Shown piece after piece: positions 8,865 to 18,353 of a stretch of 53,777 nucleotides of DNA. The notes below the pieces were generated by a model. That model was not told where the DNA came from, made no database searches, and worked only from the letters and a program-made list of their open reading frames with translations. The position numbers were made by a program, and so were the translations under genes. The stretch's first letter is position 1, and every line of letters begins with the position of its first letter. Source of the DNA: an uncultured Flavobacteriaceae bacterium (lineage in GTDB: Bacteria > Bacteroidota > Bacteroidia > Flavobacteriales > Flavobacteriaceae); assembly GCA_938088195.1 (NCBI GenBank), contig CALKEO010000017.1, positions 1 through 53,777 of the forward strand, written 5' to 3'.

Positions 8865-10148
8865 ATGCTGTACAAAAGAAGTAGTGAACTATTCAAGCAG
8901 GCAAAAGAAGTAATTCCAGGCGGAGTTAACTCACCTGTTAGAGCTTTCAAATCTGTTGGTGGATCTCCAATCTTTGCTTCAAAAGCAAAAGGTGCTTACG
9001 TTTATGATGAGGATGGTAATCGATTTATAGATTATATATCTTCATGGGGACCAATGATTTTAGGCCATGCCCACCCAAATGTTATTAACGCTATTTCTGA
9101 AACAGCAAAAAAGGGTACCTCATTTGGTATGCCAACTTCACTGGAAACAGATTTAGCCAAGTTATCTCTTTCTATGGTACCAGCTATGGAAAAAATTAGA
9201 TTTGTTAATTCAGGAACTGAGGCTTGTATGAGTGCAGTTAGATTAGCACGTGGATATACTAAAAAAGATAAAATAATTAAATTTTCTGGCTGTTATCATG
9301 GTCATTCAGATTCTTTTTTAATTGAAGCAGGTAGTGGAGTAGTAACTTTTGGAACACCAAATAGCCCTGGTGTTACAAATGGTACTGCGAAAGATACACT
9401 AATCGCTTCGTATAATGATTTAGATTCTGTGAAAGCTCTTTTTGAAAATAATGTTAATCAAATTGCTGCAATAATAATTGAGCCAATTGCTGGAAATATG
9501 GGTTGTGTGATTCCAAAGGATGGATTTGTTCAAGGACTGAGAAATTTATGTAATGAAAATAATTCTCTTTTAATTTTTGATGAGGTTATGACTGGGTATA
9601 GACTTGCGAAGGGTGGAGCTCAGGAGTTGCTAGGAGTTGAGGCAGATATTGTTACTTACGGAAAAGTAATTGGTGGTGGTTTACCTGTTGGAGCATTTTC
9701 TTCAAAAAATATAATAATGAAAGAATTATCACCCACTGGATCTATATATCAAGCTGGAACTTTAAGTGGAAATCCTTTAGCAATGTCTGCAGGGTTAGCT
9801 ACATTAACAGAATTAAATAATAATAATATTTATCAAAGTTTAGATGATAAAACTGCTTATTTAGAAAAAGGAATGTATGAGATTTTAGGAAAAACAAATT
9901 TAGATTTTAAAATAAATCGCTTAGGATCAATGATTTCTTTACATTTCTGTTCTGATGATGTGATAGATTTTAAATCAGCTCAAAAAGGAAATAATGAAAT
10001 TTTTAAAAAATATTTTCACGGTATGTTAAAAGAAGGTATTTACCTACCTCCTAGCGCTTTTGAGAGCTATTTTTTAAACGATGCTTTGTCCTACAATGAT
10101 ATAGACTTTACCCTTGATTCTTTAAAAAAAGTTACTAAATTTCTTTAG
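8865..10148 (+). CDS. hemL: Glutamate-1-semialdehyde 2,1-aminomutase
   Basis: Converts glutamate-1-semialdehyde to 5-aminolevulinate, the first committed tetrapyrrole precursor in the C5 pathway. The 427-residue length is standard. The PLP-binding lysine is K267 (TYGKVIGGG), the aspartate pairing the pyridine nitrogen is D239 ([10 protein letters not shown]), and the phosphate-binding SGTEA lies at 116-120. The N-terminal [13 protein letters not shown] is the family signature. The ATG directly abuts the preceding stop codon with zero spacing. The stop TAG overlaps the convergent zinc-peptidase stop by 4 bases. Confidence 0.97.
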   Translation: MLYKRSSELFKQAKEVIPGGVNSPVRAFKSVGGSPIFASKAKGAYVYDEDGNRFIDYISSWGPMILGHAHPNVINAISETAKKGTSFGMPTSLETDLAKLSLSMVPAMEKIRFVNSGTEACMSAVRLARGYTKKDKIIKFSGCYHGHSDSFLIEAGSGVVTFGTPNSPGVTNGTAKDTLIASYNDLDSVKALFENNVNQIAAIIIEPIAGNMGCVIPKDGFVQGLRNLCNENNSLLIFDEVMTGYRLAKGGAQELLGVEADIVTYGKVIGGGLPVGAFSSKNIIMKELSPTGSIYQAGTLSGNPLAMSAGLATLTELNNNNIYQSLDDKTAYLEKGMYEILGKTNLDFKINRLGSMISLHFCSDDVIDFKSAQKGNNEIFKKYFHGMLKEGIYLPPSAFESYFLNDALSYNDIDFTLDSLKKVTKFL

Positions 10149-12619
10149 ATTGGTTTTCCAATCAAAATTCTATTAATTTTCGCTTCAACTGACATAAGAT
10201 GGATTTTACTCATTTCATCAGAGTTTTTCTTTAATGACTTTTTAATTTCTTTTTTTAGTTCTAATAATTGACCAACAGAGACAGTTCTTATATCTGATTG
10301 ACTAACTTTTACAGTTGTCACATAACTTCTAGCCCAAGATGGGGTAGAGCCCTGTTCTTCATTCATTATATAATTAATCCTATCTATGTAAGCAAGTTGT
10401 AAATTTCTTCTGTAAACATCGATGGGTTTATTTGTATAAAGCTCTTCCCAAATTCCTTTTTTCAAATCAGACATCATTTCACTTAATGTATAAGCTTTAG
10501 CACCATTTATTGCCTCATTTTCAATTAACCTAGCCATTTTACCAAAATCTAATATGCTGTTTAATGTTCTAGATTGAGTTGCTCTAATTCTGTTCACATT
10601 TCCAGCAAATTCAATTTTATTTAAAATATTTTTATCAATCATCCAAGTTGGAGTTTTAAAAAGTTGAGTTTGAAGAAAGTTCATGCATTTTATTTGATGA
10701 GATTTTTTGACATGGGTGTAAACTGGACCTTCTTGATCATAAGTTTTGTAATATTGATATACTCCTCCAATATTTGAACTTACGTGTCCCATATAACGAT
10801 TAAATTGTGAAAGCACTTGACCGTACATTGTTTGAAGATCTGAATAATCTTTTCCATCCTCCGAAGTCCATTTGTTAAGATTAGGAATAATTCTTTTTAA
10901 ATTTAATATTCCATATTCACTAGCTTTAACAGCATCATCTCCCAAATCTTCAGTTTGTGAACTAGGATCAATACCGGCACTACCAAATCTATGCATCAAA
11001 CTGTTTTCATTATCTCTAATCCATTTATCTAGTGTTTTCTTTTCATCTTTTGCTGTTTTGGCATCTAGAATTGGTCTGTAACCCCATTTAACAGCATGTT
11101 TATCATAAACTCCAATATCTGGCATTAGAGAAACTCCTTTATCCTCAGGTTGAGCTATATAATTAAATCTTGCATAGTCCATAATGGATGGAGCTGTACC
11201 ATATTTTTTTGTAAAAGATGCAGATCTTAGTGAATCCACTGGATAAGCACTACTACTTCCCATGTTATGAGGCAAGCCTATTGTATGACCAACTTCATGA
11301 GCTGATACAAATCTTATCAATCTACCCATAACTTCATCATCAAAAGCAATTCCTCTAGCTTTTTCATTTATAGCAGCAGTTTGAACAAAAAACCAATTTC
11401 TAAGTAATGTCATTACATTGTGATACCAATTAATATCGGATTCTAAAATTTCTCCAGATCTAGGGTCACTGACATGAGGACCATTAGCGTTTGGTATTGG
11501 AGAGGCTAAATACCTAACAACAGAGTACCTCACATCCTCAGGACTCCACTCGGGATCTTCTTCTTTAGTTGGAGGGTCCTTAGCAATAATCGCATTTTTG
11601 AATCCAGCTTCTTCAAATGCTACTTGCCAATCTTCAATACCTTGTTTCAAATATTTTCTCCACTTAACAGGAGTAGCTCTGTCAATGTAATAAACTATTT
11701 GTTTTTTCGGAATTACCAACTCTCCTTTTTTAAATTTTTCGATATCTTCTTTTTTTACTTCAAGTCTCCATCTGTCAAGATATTTTAGTGATTTACTTTC
11801 CTGAACATCTAACCCATAATCAACCTGACTTCTTGCGAACCATCCAACTCTTTGATCAAAATATCTTCTTTTCATAGGGGTTTTTGGAAGTAAAATCATA
11901 GAATTATTCATTTCTAAAGAAACTGCACCAACACTTGAATTTGAAGGAGGATCTGAAGATCTGTAAGTTTTTACATGTCTAACTTCAATGTTAATAGGGT
12001 AACTTTTAATTGACTCAATAAAAGATCTTTTTGAGTCTAAGCTTGAAATTTTATATGATTTTCTTCTTGATTGTGGAAATCCTAAAGGTTTAACATCATC
12101 AGTAAATAGTTTAGTTACATCTATAACTGATGAATTTTTTCCATAAGATAATGTTTTAAAACTGTGTAAGATTGGTTCGAAGTTAGAATTAACAACCGCT
12201 TCACTAACTGGAAGGGAATCATTAGCAACTACATTATGAGATACAACCCTTAACAAAATTTTACTATCTTTTTTTTGCCATCTAAGAACTTGGGTGTTTT
12301 GTTTTCCGCCTCCAAAACCAATTCCAGCGGCGGTTTTAGCTATTCTTGTAACCATCAACATTTCTCTTCCAATTAAAGAGTCATTAATTTCAAAGTAATA
12401 CTTATCTTTTATTTTGTGGACATCAAACAAACCTTTGTCACTTACAGCATCTTTAGTAATTAAACTTGAATATTTTTTTAGACCCTGATCTTTTCCATCA
12501 TTATTTGCCTCTTTGATGGCCTCAATTAAATCATCTTTAGACTGTGAATAAACGTTATTGTTAAAAAATGAGATACTTAAAAAAAATATCAATAATAAAT
12601 TCTGATAGTTATTTTTCAT
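10145..12619 (-). CDS. Secreted zinc-dependent metallopeptidase (DUF5117/DUF4953 type)
   Basis: An 824-residue exported protein with a signal peptide ending near VYSQS (residue 26). The middle carries an extended metzincin motif [12 protein letters not shown] (H441, E442, H445, H451) and a Met-turn-like IMDY at 479-482, so it is very likely an active zinc peptidase. The N-terminal 300 residues resemble the DUF5118/DUF5117 region seen before this motif in Bacteroidota. No T9SS sorting domain is visible at the C-terminus. It starts 9 bases after lysS on the same strand and may share its transcript. The substrate is unknown. Confidence 0.87.
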   Translation of the reverse strand: MKNNYQNLLLIFFLSISFFNNNVYSQSKDDLIEAIKEANNDGKDQGLKKYSSLITKDAVSDKGLFDVHKIKDKYYFEINDSLIGREMLMVTRIAKTAAGIGFGGGKQNTQVLRWQKKDSKILLRVVSHNVVANDSLPVSEAVVNSNFEPILHSFKTLSYGKNSSVIDVTKLFTDDVKPLGFPQSRRKSYKISSLDSKRSFIESIKSYPINIEVRHVKTYRSSDPPSNSSVGAVSLEMNNSMILLPKTPMKRRYFDQRVGWFARSQVDYGLDVQESKSLKYLDRWRLEVKKEDIEKFKKGELVIPKKQIVYYIDRATPVKWRKYLKQGIEDWQVAFEEAGFKNAIIAKDPPTKEEDPEWSPEDVRYSVVRYLASPIPNANGPHVSDPRSGEILESDINWYHNVMTLLRNWFFVQTAAINEKARGIAFDDEVMGRLIRFVSAHEVGHTIGLPHNMGSSSAYPVDSLRSASFTKKYGTAPSIMDYARFNYIAQPEDKGVSLMPDIGVYDKHAVKWGYRPILDAKTAKDEKKTLDKWIRDNENSLMHRFGSAGIDPSSQTEDLGDDAVKASEYGILNLKRIIPNLNKWTSEDGKDYSDLQTMYGQVLSQFNRYMGHVSSNIGGVYQYYKTYDQEGPVYTHVKKSHQIKCMNFLQTQLFKTPTWMIDKNILNKIEFAGNVNRIRATQSRTLNSILDFGKMARLIENEAINGAKAYTLSEMMSDLKKGIWEELYTNKPIDVYRRNLQLAYIDRINYIMNEEQGSTPSWARSYVTTVKVSQSDIRTVSVGQLLELKKEIKKSLKKNSDEMSKIHLMSVEAKINRILIGKPI

Positions 12620-12628
12620 AATTATAGG

Positions 12629-14332
12629 TTATTTGTTTTTGAACCATTTTTCAACTTCTCCGATTTGAAGAGCGTTAAGGTCTAATTTATTTTTTTTTCT
12701 AAATCCGTTCATTTTTTGATGAACTTGAGTTGCTTTATTTAAAAGTAAATTATCTTTACTTGAATATATCTCCATTACATATTTTACCCATTTTTCGTCA
12801 ATACCAATTTCTAAAAAATCTTCTACTTTTGGTTTTGGTTTGGAGAGCTCAGGTTTCATTTGTGGAAAAAATATAACCTCTTGAATAGATTTATTATTGG
12901 TAAATAACATTACCAAACGGTCAATGCCAATTCCGATTCCAGACGTAGGTGGCATTCCATATTCAAGAGCTCTAACAAAATCATTATCAATAAACATTGC
13001 CTCGTCATCTCCTTTTTCAGAAAGTTTTAGTTGGTCCTCAAATCTAGATAATTGATCTATTGGGTCATTTAGTTCTGAATAAGCATTAGCTAATTCTTTT
13101 CCATTTACAAAAAGTTCAAACCTTTCAGTCAGTCTTGGATTATCACGATGTTCTTTTGTCAAAGGACTCATTTCCTTTGGATAATCTGTAATAAAAGTTG
13201 GCTGTATGTAATGGTGTTCACATTTTTCACCAAATATTTCATCAATTAATTTTCCTAGACCCATAGTACTATCAACATCAATACCTAATTTTTTTGCTGT
13301 TTCATACATTTCTTTTTCACTAAATTCAGAAACATCAACACCAGTATGTTCCTTTATGGAATCCAAAATACTTACCCTTTTGAAAGGAGCTTTAAAATCG
13401 ATTGAATTGTCTTCAAGTTTAACAAGAGTTGAACTTGTTAAATCAATTGCTATTTTTTCAAGTAAATTTTCAGTTGTTTCCATCATCCAGAAATAATCTT
13501 TATAAGCCACATAAAGTTCCACCATAGTAAATTCCGGATTGTGTGTTCTATCCATTCCTTCATTTCTAAAAGCTTTTGCAAATTCATAAACCCCATCAAA
13601 TCCTCCTACAATTAATCTCTTTAAATATAATTCGTTTGCTATTCTCAAATACAATGGAATATTTAAAGCATTGTGGTGAGTAGTAAATGGCCGAGCAGAA
13701 GCACCTCCAGGAATAGACTGAAGTATTGGCGTTTCAACCTCTAAATAGTCTTTGTCATTAAAAAAAGATCTAATAATATTTATAATTTTTGTTCTCTTTT
13801 TAAATGTTTCTTTAATTTCTGAATTAACGATTAAGTCAACATATCGTTGTCTGTACCTAAGTTCAGGGTCTGTAAACTCATCATAAATATTACCTTCATT
13901 ATCAGTTTTTGGTAATGGAAGCGGTTTTAAAGACTTGCTTAAAACTGTGAAATTTTTAACCATGATAGTTTTTTCACCAACTTGAGTGGTAAATAAATTC
14001 CCATTAATACCAATTATATCTCCAATATCTAATAGTTTTTTATAAACTTCATTATACATTGATTTATCCTCATCTGGACAAATCTCATCTCTGTTAAAAT
14101 ATATTTGAATTTTACCAAAGCTATCTTGAATTTCTGCAAAACTGGCCTTTCCTTGTATTCTTCTAGACATTAATCTTCCTGCAATGCTTACTGAGTGATT
14201 TTCTTTGAATTCTGAAATTATTTTTTTTGTATTTGTAGTTATTGAAAATAGAGCCGCAGGGTAAGGGTCAATTCCATATTCACGAAGTTTTGTTAATTTT
14301 TCTCTTCTTATTATTTCTTGCTCAGAAAGCAT
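12629..14332 (-). CDS. lysS: Lysine--tRNA ligase (class II)
   Basis: LysRS charges tRNA-Lys. Visible elements are the N-terminal OB fold ([20 protein letters not shown]), motif 2 ([16 protein letters not shown]) and motif 3 ([13 protein letters not shown]). At 567 residues it is about 60 longer than E. coli LysS. The extra part lies after motif 3 (about 500-567, ending VEKWFKNK) and, as I recall, is usual in Bacteroidota LysRS. A good promoter is present just upstream, divergent from the YqaE-like gene. The zinc peptidase follows 9 bases downstream. Confidence 0.96.
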   Translation of the reverse strand: MLSEQEIIRREKLTKLREYGIDPYPAALFSITTNTKKIISEFKENHSVSIAGRLMSRRIQGKASFAEIQDSFGKIQIYFNRDEICPDEDKSMYNEVYKKLLDIGDIIGINGNLFTTQVGEKTIMVKNFTVLSKSLKPLPLPKTDNEGNIYDEFTDPELRYRQRYVDLIVNSEIKETFKKRTKIINIIRSFFNDKDYLEVETPILQSIPGGASARPFTTHHNALNIPLYLRIANELYLKRLIVGGFDGVYEFAKAFRNEGMDRTHNPEFTMVELYVAYKDYFWMMETTENLLEKIAIDLTSSTLVKLEDNSIDFKAPFKRVSILDSIKEHTGVDVSEFSEKEMYETAKKLGIDVDSTMGLGKLIDEIFGEKCEHHYIQPTFITDYPKEMSPLTKEHRDNPRLTERFELFVNGKELANAYSELNDPIDQLSRFEDQLKLSEKGDDEAMFIDNDFVRALEYGMPPTSGIGIGIDRLVMLFTNNKSIQEVIFFPQMKPELSKPKPKVEDFLEIGIDEKWVKYVMEIYSSKDNLLLNKATQVHQKMNGFRKKNKLDLNALQIGEVEKWFKNK

Positions 14333-14346
14333 ATATGAATTTTTTC

Positions 14347-14376
14347 CAAATATAATAATTAGAAAAGAAGGAACAA
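14347..14376 (-). promoter_or_regulatory. lysS promoter (-33 and -7)
   Basis: On the minus strand a TTG at 14376-14374 (within TTTGTTG, 14380-14374) is followed after 19 bases by TATATTTG at 14354-14347. This is close to the Bacteroidota consensus TTTG-N19-21-TAnnTTTG. The lysS ATG lies 14 bases beyond the -7 box, implying a very short leader. Confidence 0.7.
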
Positions 14377-14401
14377 CAAAGAAATTTTTATTTCATTTAG
14401 A

Positions 14402-14409
14402 TATATTTG
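14402..14409 (+). promoter_or_regulatory. -7 box for the YqaE-like gene and lipB
   Basis: TATATTTG matches TAnnTTTG and ends 17 bases before the TTG start of the small membrane-protein gene. It is divergent from the lysS promoter 48 bases away. No clear -33 element is visible. Confidence 0.5.
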
Positions 14410-14426
14410 TTTAAATAAAAAATAAT

Positions 14427-14585
14427 TTGAGTTTTTGGAGAGTCTTATTATCTATTCTTTTTCCTCCCTTTTCAGTTCTTGATAAAGGTTGTGGTTCCAT
14501 TCTAATTGTTTTGATTTTAACATTATGTGGGTGGATTCCTGGTGTTATTGCAGCACTTGTAATTTTAAATAATCCAAATAATTAA
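14427..14585 (+). CDS. YqaE/Pmp3-family small membrane protein (TTG start)
   Basis: A 52-residue protein, easily missed because no ATG is available. Reading from TTG at 14427 gives MSFWRVLLSILFPPFSVLD, then KGCGSILIVLILTLCGWIP, then GVIAALVILNNPNN and a TAA at 14583. This is the full Pmp3/YqaE pattern: two hydrophobic helices, the FPP-x(3)-LDKGCG loop and the LCGWIPGVIAAL second helix. The family sits in the inner membrane and is linked to salt and membrane-potential stress in other organisms. A -7 box lies 17 bases upstream. lipB begins 5 bases after its stop, so both are probably on one transcript. I consider the gene real; the TTG start is inferred. Confidence 0.9.
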   Translation: MSFWRVLLSILFPPFSVLDKGCGSILIVLILTLCGWIPGVIAALVILNNPNN

Positions 14586-14590
14586 TTTAA

Positions 14591-15289
14591 ATGAATAAAA
14601 CTGTAGAAATTCATGATATTGGTTTAGTTGATTACGAAGAGGCTTTAAATTTTCAATTAAAATTATTCAATGAAATTATCGATACTAAAATCAGTAATAG
14701 AAAAAACAGAACAAATATTAAAACTAAAAATCATTTAGTTTTTGTTGAACACAACAGTGTATATACTTTAGGTAAGAGCGGAAAAATTTCAAATTTATTG
14801 TTAGATGAAAATGATTTAAAAAAAAATGATATTAAATTTTACAACACTAATAGAGGGGGTGATATCACCTATCATGGACCAGGTCAAATAGTTTGCTATC
14901 CAATTTTAGATTTAGACAACTTCTTCACTGATGTGCATAAATATCTTAGATTTTTAGAAGAAACAATAATTTTGACTCTTAGGGACTATGGAATTAATGG
15001 AGAAAGAAGTGATAACGAAACAGGCGTATGGCTTGATGTAAATACAAGAAATCCTAGAAAAATTTGTGCTCTTGGAGTTAAAGCAAGTCGTTGGGTAACA
15101 ATGCATGGACTAGCGCTAAATGTAAATAATGACTTAAGTTATTTTAACGATATAGTTCCATGTGGAATTAAAGATAAGTCAGTGACATCAATTTCAGTTG
15201 AGTGTAAGAAAAATATTGAAGAAAATTTTTTAAAAGAAAAAATTATAAAAAATTTTTTAAAACTTTTTTCAGCAACTAAAAAAGTTTAG
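14591..15289 (+). CDS. lipB: Octanoyl-ACP:protein octanoyltransferase
   Basis: LipB transfers octanoate from acyl carrier protein to lipoyl domains, the step before LipA. The signature NRGGDITYHGPGQ lies near residues 87-99. The catalytic lysine is K164 (LGVKASRW) and the acyl-thioester cysteine is C191 (IVPCGIKDKSVTS). The length of 232 residues is normal. It sits 5 bases after the YqaE-like gene; its partner lipA is elsewhere in the window (41.5 kb, minus strand). The stop TAG overlaps the stop of the convergent lipoprotein gene by 4 bases. Confidence 0.96.
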   Translation: MNKTVEIHDIGLVDYEEALNFQLKLFNEIIDTKISNRKNRTNIKTKNHLVFVEHNSVYTLGKSGKISNLLLDENDLKKNDIKFYNTNRGGDITYHGPGQIVCYPILDLDNFFTDVHKYLRFLEETIILTLRDYGINGERSDNETGVWLDVNTRNPRKICALGVKASRWVTMHGLALNVNNDLSYFNDIVPCGIKDKSVTSISVECKKNIEENFLKEKIIKNFLKLFSATKKV

Positions 15290-17667
15290 TCAAGTGAGTA
15301 AACAAGAATTTCTTTTTCGTCTCCTTTAACTGCAATTAATTTCTCATTTTTTTTATTTTTAGTAATGTCAGCCTGACCTGAACCAAAAATTGGAAAATTA
15401 GATTTAATTGAACCATCGATGTCAAATAAATACAATTTATTTTCATCATTATTTGTAATCTGTATTAGATCATTTAAAAATATTTTAGGCTTTGAATAAT
15501 TTCCATATGTCATTTCTATATCATTATTATTGATATTGATTGAATTTCCCGAAAAGTGTGTTAGGTTTTTATTGTTGGCATAAATTAAATATTTTGACTC
15601 CAATGGAAGAGTTGTTTTAGAAATTTCCCCATTAAAATCAATTTTAATTAAAGTATTATCATTACTAATGGTAGTCAAAGAATTTTTGTGGAGAAAAATT
15701 TCATTTTTAGAAATGTTAAGGTTATTAGAAATATTAATTCTAGAATTCCCTCTTCTGTCAGTTATGTATAATTTTTTTTCAGTGTTAATAATTAAATAAT
15801 CCTTAGATCCAATTCTGAAGTGTTTTGGGGGATAAGTAATGTTGTATTTTATATTGTTTTTATTAAAACCCTTAACAATTTTCATTTTCGAGTCTAACAT
15901 TTTAATTTGATTTTTATAACAAATTAAAAAACGATAATTTTTATTTTTATCATAATCAAACACAGAAAGACCAAGGACTTTTTCGTTTTTTTTATGATCA
16001 ATTTTGTGTACTTCTTTTCCATTTTTGTCCAAAACTAAAAAACTCAATTCAGTATTAAACGCATATTGTAATCTTCCATTCTTATATAAATCCACTTGAG
16101 TGATGTCTCCAATAATCTTGCTTTTAAGTTTCTTTTCCCATATAATTTCTCCAACTTCTGAGATTAAATACAAAATATTTTTGTCATCTTGAACCATCAA
16201 TTCCTTCTTTTTGGTTACGTAATTTATTAACCATTTTGGTTCTGTATAAATACTGTTATTTAATTTAGTATTGAAAATTATTTTGGGACCTATTGTATTA
16301 ATTTCTTTTTCTAATTTACTAATAGTGTGTGTTTTATAAATAAATTTCTCTTCAATAGATAAATGATTAATCCAAAATTTAAAATCATCTTGAACTAACT
16401 TATTTTTTTTAAATAATAATGAATCAAATTTTTCAATATTGTAGACTTTTAACAAGTTTCCATTTTCTGGAATGTTGTAGTAACTATTTAAAAAATTTAT
16501 TGATTTTTCTAAAGTCGTATTGTTGATGTAATTTAATATTATATTTTCTATGGAATTTTTATCATTTGATAACAATAAAATATTTTCAATCATTGTTCCA
16601 AAGGATATATTTTTGGGAAAAAAATCGAGTATTATATTTTTGGTATTTAATATTTTTCCAGAAAATTCAAAAATTTCTTTTCCTCTATATTTATATTTAG
16701 ATATTAAATTATTATTAATTTTTTCATTAATTAATTCTTTGTTTTTGAAGCTAAATGAAGCAATAGAGTCATTTTCTAAAACTATCGATCCAATCTCATC
16801 TATCTCATACAAAATAGTATCATTGATAATTCTTTTTAGTTCCTTTATTGAAACCTGATTTTCAATATTTGATATGTATTCATAATGATTATATGCTGTT
16901 CTATCAAAACTTTTAAAATTAATTGGAATGATTTTATTAATTTTTGATTTGCTTGATTCAACATTTTTTAAAACATTTATTTTTTTAAATATAGAATCAT
17001 TAATAATTCCCACTCCATTTAAAGTAAGACTTTTATTGTTTATCTCAACGTCAAATTGCATCCAATCAGTAAAGTTTGAAATATTAAAAATTTCATTCAT
17101 TTTGGAGTCATTTAAATAATCAGACATTTTTTCAGAAACAAATAATGTAATATTTGTGTTTGATATATTGTATAATTTTTCTAGATGTCCAGTTTTATCT
17201 GTCCTTAGATGATTAGAATTTCTTAAAGCATCTTCTAATAATAATTTACTTTTAGATTCGATATAGATGTTGCCTTTAATTGAACTAAAATATTCGCCAT
17301 TATTTTTAAAAAATTTCTTAATAACATAACCACTGTACTCAGTTGAATCGTTTATTTTTTTAATAGGTACAACATTTTTTTTGTTTGTAAAAATAATGCT
17401 TTGTAGATTTTTTTTTCCAACGTTGTGATAGCTAATTAATATAGGTTTGCTTAAAAATCTATTTGTAATGGAATCAATACTCTTGTAGTTAATTATTGAG
17501 TTTAATGTCTTGTTAAAATTTTCTGTCTTTAAATTTTTCGAAGACTTATATTTAACCAATAGTATTGGATTTCTTGGAACCAGATCAACAAGAGATATTT
17601 CATTAGTATACTTTTTATCACAATTTGTGAAAGAAAAAACTAAAATAAATAGTAATATTTTTTTCAT
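15286..17667 (-). CDS. Large lipoprotein with C-terminal propeller-like repeats, function unknown
   Basis: I do not recognise a named function. The 793-residue protein starts with a lipoprotein signal (lipobox FTNC, C16). Residues 25-450 are a long, Asn/Lys/Ile-rich region of alternating helices and strands, possibly DUF3352-like. From about residue 465 on, short repeats of the type ILYLISEVGEIIWEKKL, FLVLDKNGKEVHKID, IKMLDSKMKIVKGFN and KLYITDRRGNSRINI recur every 40-60 residues, as in PQQ/WD-like beta-propellers. It lies 40 bases downstream of rnhB on the same strand. It is probably a periplasm-facing or surface lipoprotein. Its 3' end overlaps lipB by 4 bases. Confidence 0.75.
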   Translation of the reverse strand: MKKILLFILVFSFTNCDKKYTNEISLVDLVPRNPILLVKYKSSKNLKTENFNKTLNSIINYKSIDSITNRFLSKPILISYHNVGKKNLQSIIFTNKKNVVPIKKINDSTEYSGYVIKKFFKNNGEYFSSIKGNIYIESKSKLLLEDALRNSNHLRTDKTGHLEKLYNISNTNITLFVSEKMSDYLNDSKMNEIFNISNFTDWMQFDVEINNKSLTLNGVGIINDSIFKKINVLKNVESSKSKINKIIPINFKSFDRTAYNHYEYISNIENQVSIKELKRIINDTILYEIDEIGSIVLENDSIASFSFKNKELINEKINNNLISKYKYRGKEIFEFSGKILNTKNIILDFFPKNISFGTMIENILLLSNDKNSIENIILNYINNTTLEKSINFLNSYYNIPENGNLLKVYNIEKFDSLLFKKNKLVQDDFKFWINHLSIEEKFIYKTHTISKLEKEINTIGPKIIFNTKLNNSIYTEPKWLINYVTKKKELMVQDDKNILYLISEVGEIIWEKKLKSKIIGDITQVDLYKNGRLQYAFNTELSFLVLDKNGKEVHKIDHKKNEKVLGLSVFDYDKNKNYRFLICYKNQIKMLDSKMKIVKGFNKNNIKYNITYPPKHFRIGSKDYLIINTEKKLYITDRRGNSRINISNNLNISKNEIFLHKNSLTTISNDNTLIKIDFNGEISKTTLPLESKYLIYANNKNLTHFSGNSININNNDIEMTYGNYSKPKIFLNDLIQITNNDENKLYLFDIDGSIKSNFPIFGSGQADITKNKKNEKLIAVKGDEKEILVYSLD

Positions 17668-17707
17668 TTTAATTATTAGTAAATGTAAGGAACAAATAAA
17701 ATATTAT

Positions 17708-18280
17708 CTAATTCAATTTAAATGTCTTTCTATGGTATTTGGTTATCCCCTTTTCTAAAATTATTTTTTTATGTTTTTTGGTTGGATAACCTTTGTTAAC
17801 GTCCCAATGGTAATGGGGATATTCTTTTGAAAGGTCAATCATGTAATGGTCTCTACTTGTTTTGGCAAGAATGGAGGCTGCGGCAATACTCATATATTTA
17901 GAATCACCTTTAACAATACATCTATAGGGTATTTTGTTTTTAGATTTAAATTTATTGCCGTCAACAATTATAAATTCTGGTTTAGTTTTTAATTTTTCTA
18001 TAGCTAAGTTCATAGCCAAAATTGATGCGTTTAAAATATTTATTTTTTCAATAATTTCAACTGATACATTAGCAATTGCATAATCTACAGCATTTTCAAT
18101 AATAATTTTTCTAAGTAAGATTCTATTTTTTAAAGAGAGTTTTTTTGAATCATTTAAAAGTTTGTTTTCGAATGTTGGAGGTAGAATTACTGCAGCAGCA
18201 GTAACAGGACCAGCTAAACACCCTCTTCCAGCTTCATCTGTTCCGCATTCAATATACTTTGAATAGTATTTTTTAAGCAT
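17708..18280 (-). CDS. rnhB: Ribonuclease HII
   Basis: RNase HII removes ribonucleotides from DNA and R-loop RNA. The N-terminal catalytic motif DEAGRG begins at D15/E16 (ECGTDEAGRGCLAGPV). FIIVDGNKF near residue 105 and SIAAASILAKTSRD near residue 130 supply the other conserved acidic region. At 190 residues it is a normal, compact RNase HII. It is divergent from the porin gene and probably heads a two-gene unit with the large lipoprotein. Confidence 0.96.
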   Translation of the reverse strand: MLKKYYSKYIECGTDEAGRGCLAGPVTAAAVILPPTFENKLLNDSKKLSLKNRILLRKIIIENAVDYAIANVSVEIIEKINILNASILAMNLAIEKLKTKPEFIIVDGNKFKSKNKIPYRCIVKGDSKYMSIAAASILAKTSRDHYMIDLSKEYPHYHWDVNKGYPTKKHKKIILEKGITKYHRKTFKLN

Positions 18281-18353
18281 ACATTAACTTAAAAATAGAT
18301 AATTATTAAAATTTAAATAAAATGAAATATATAACTTTACTCAAAGTAAATTA

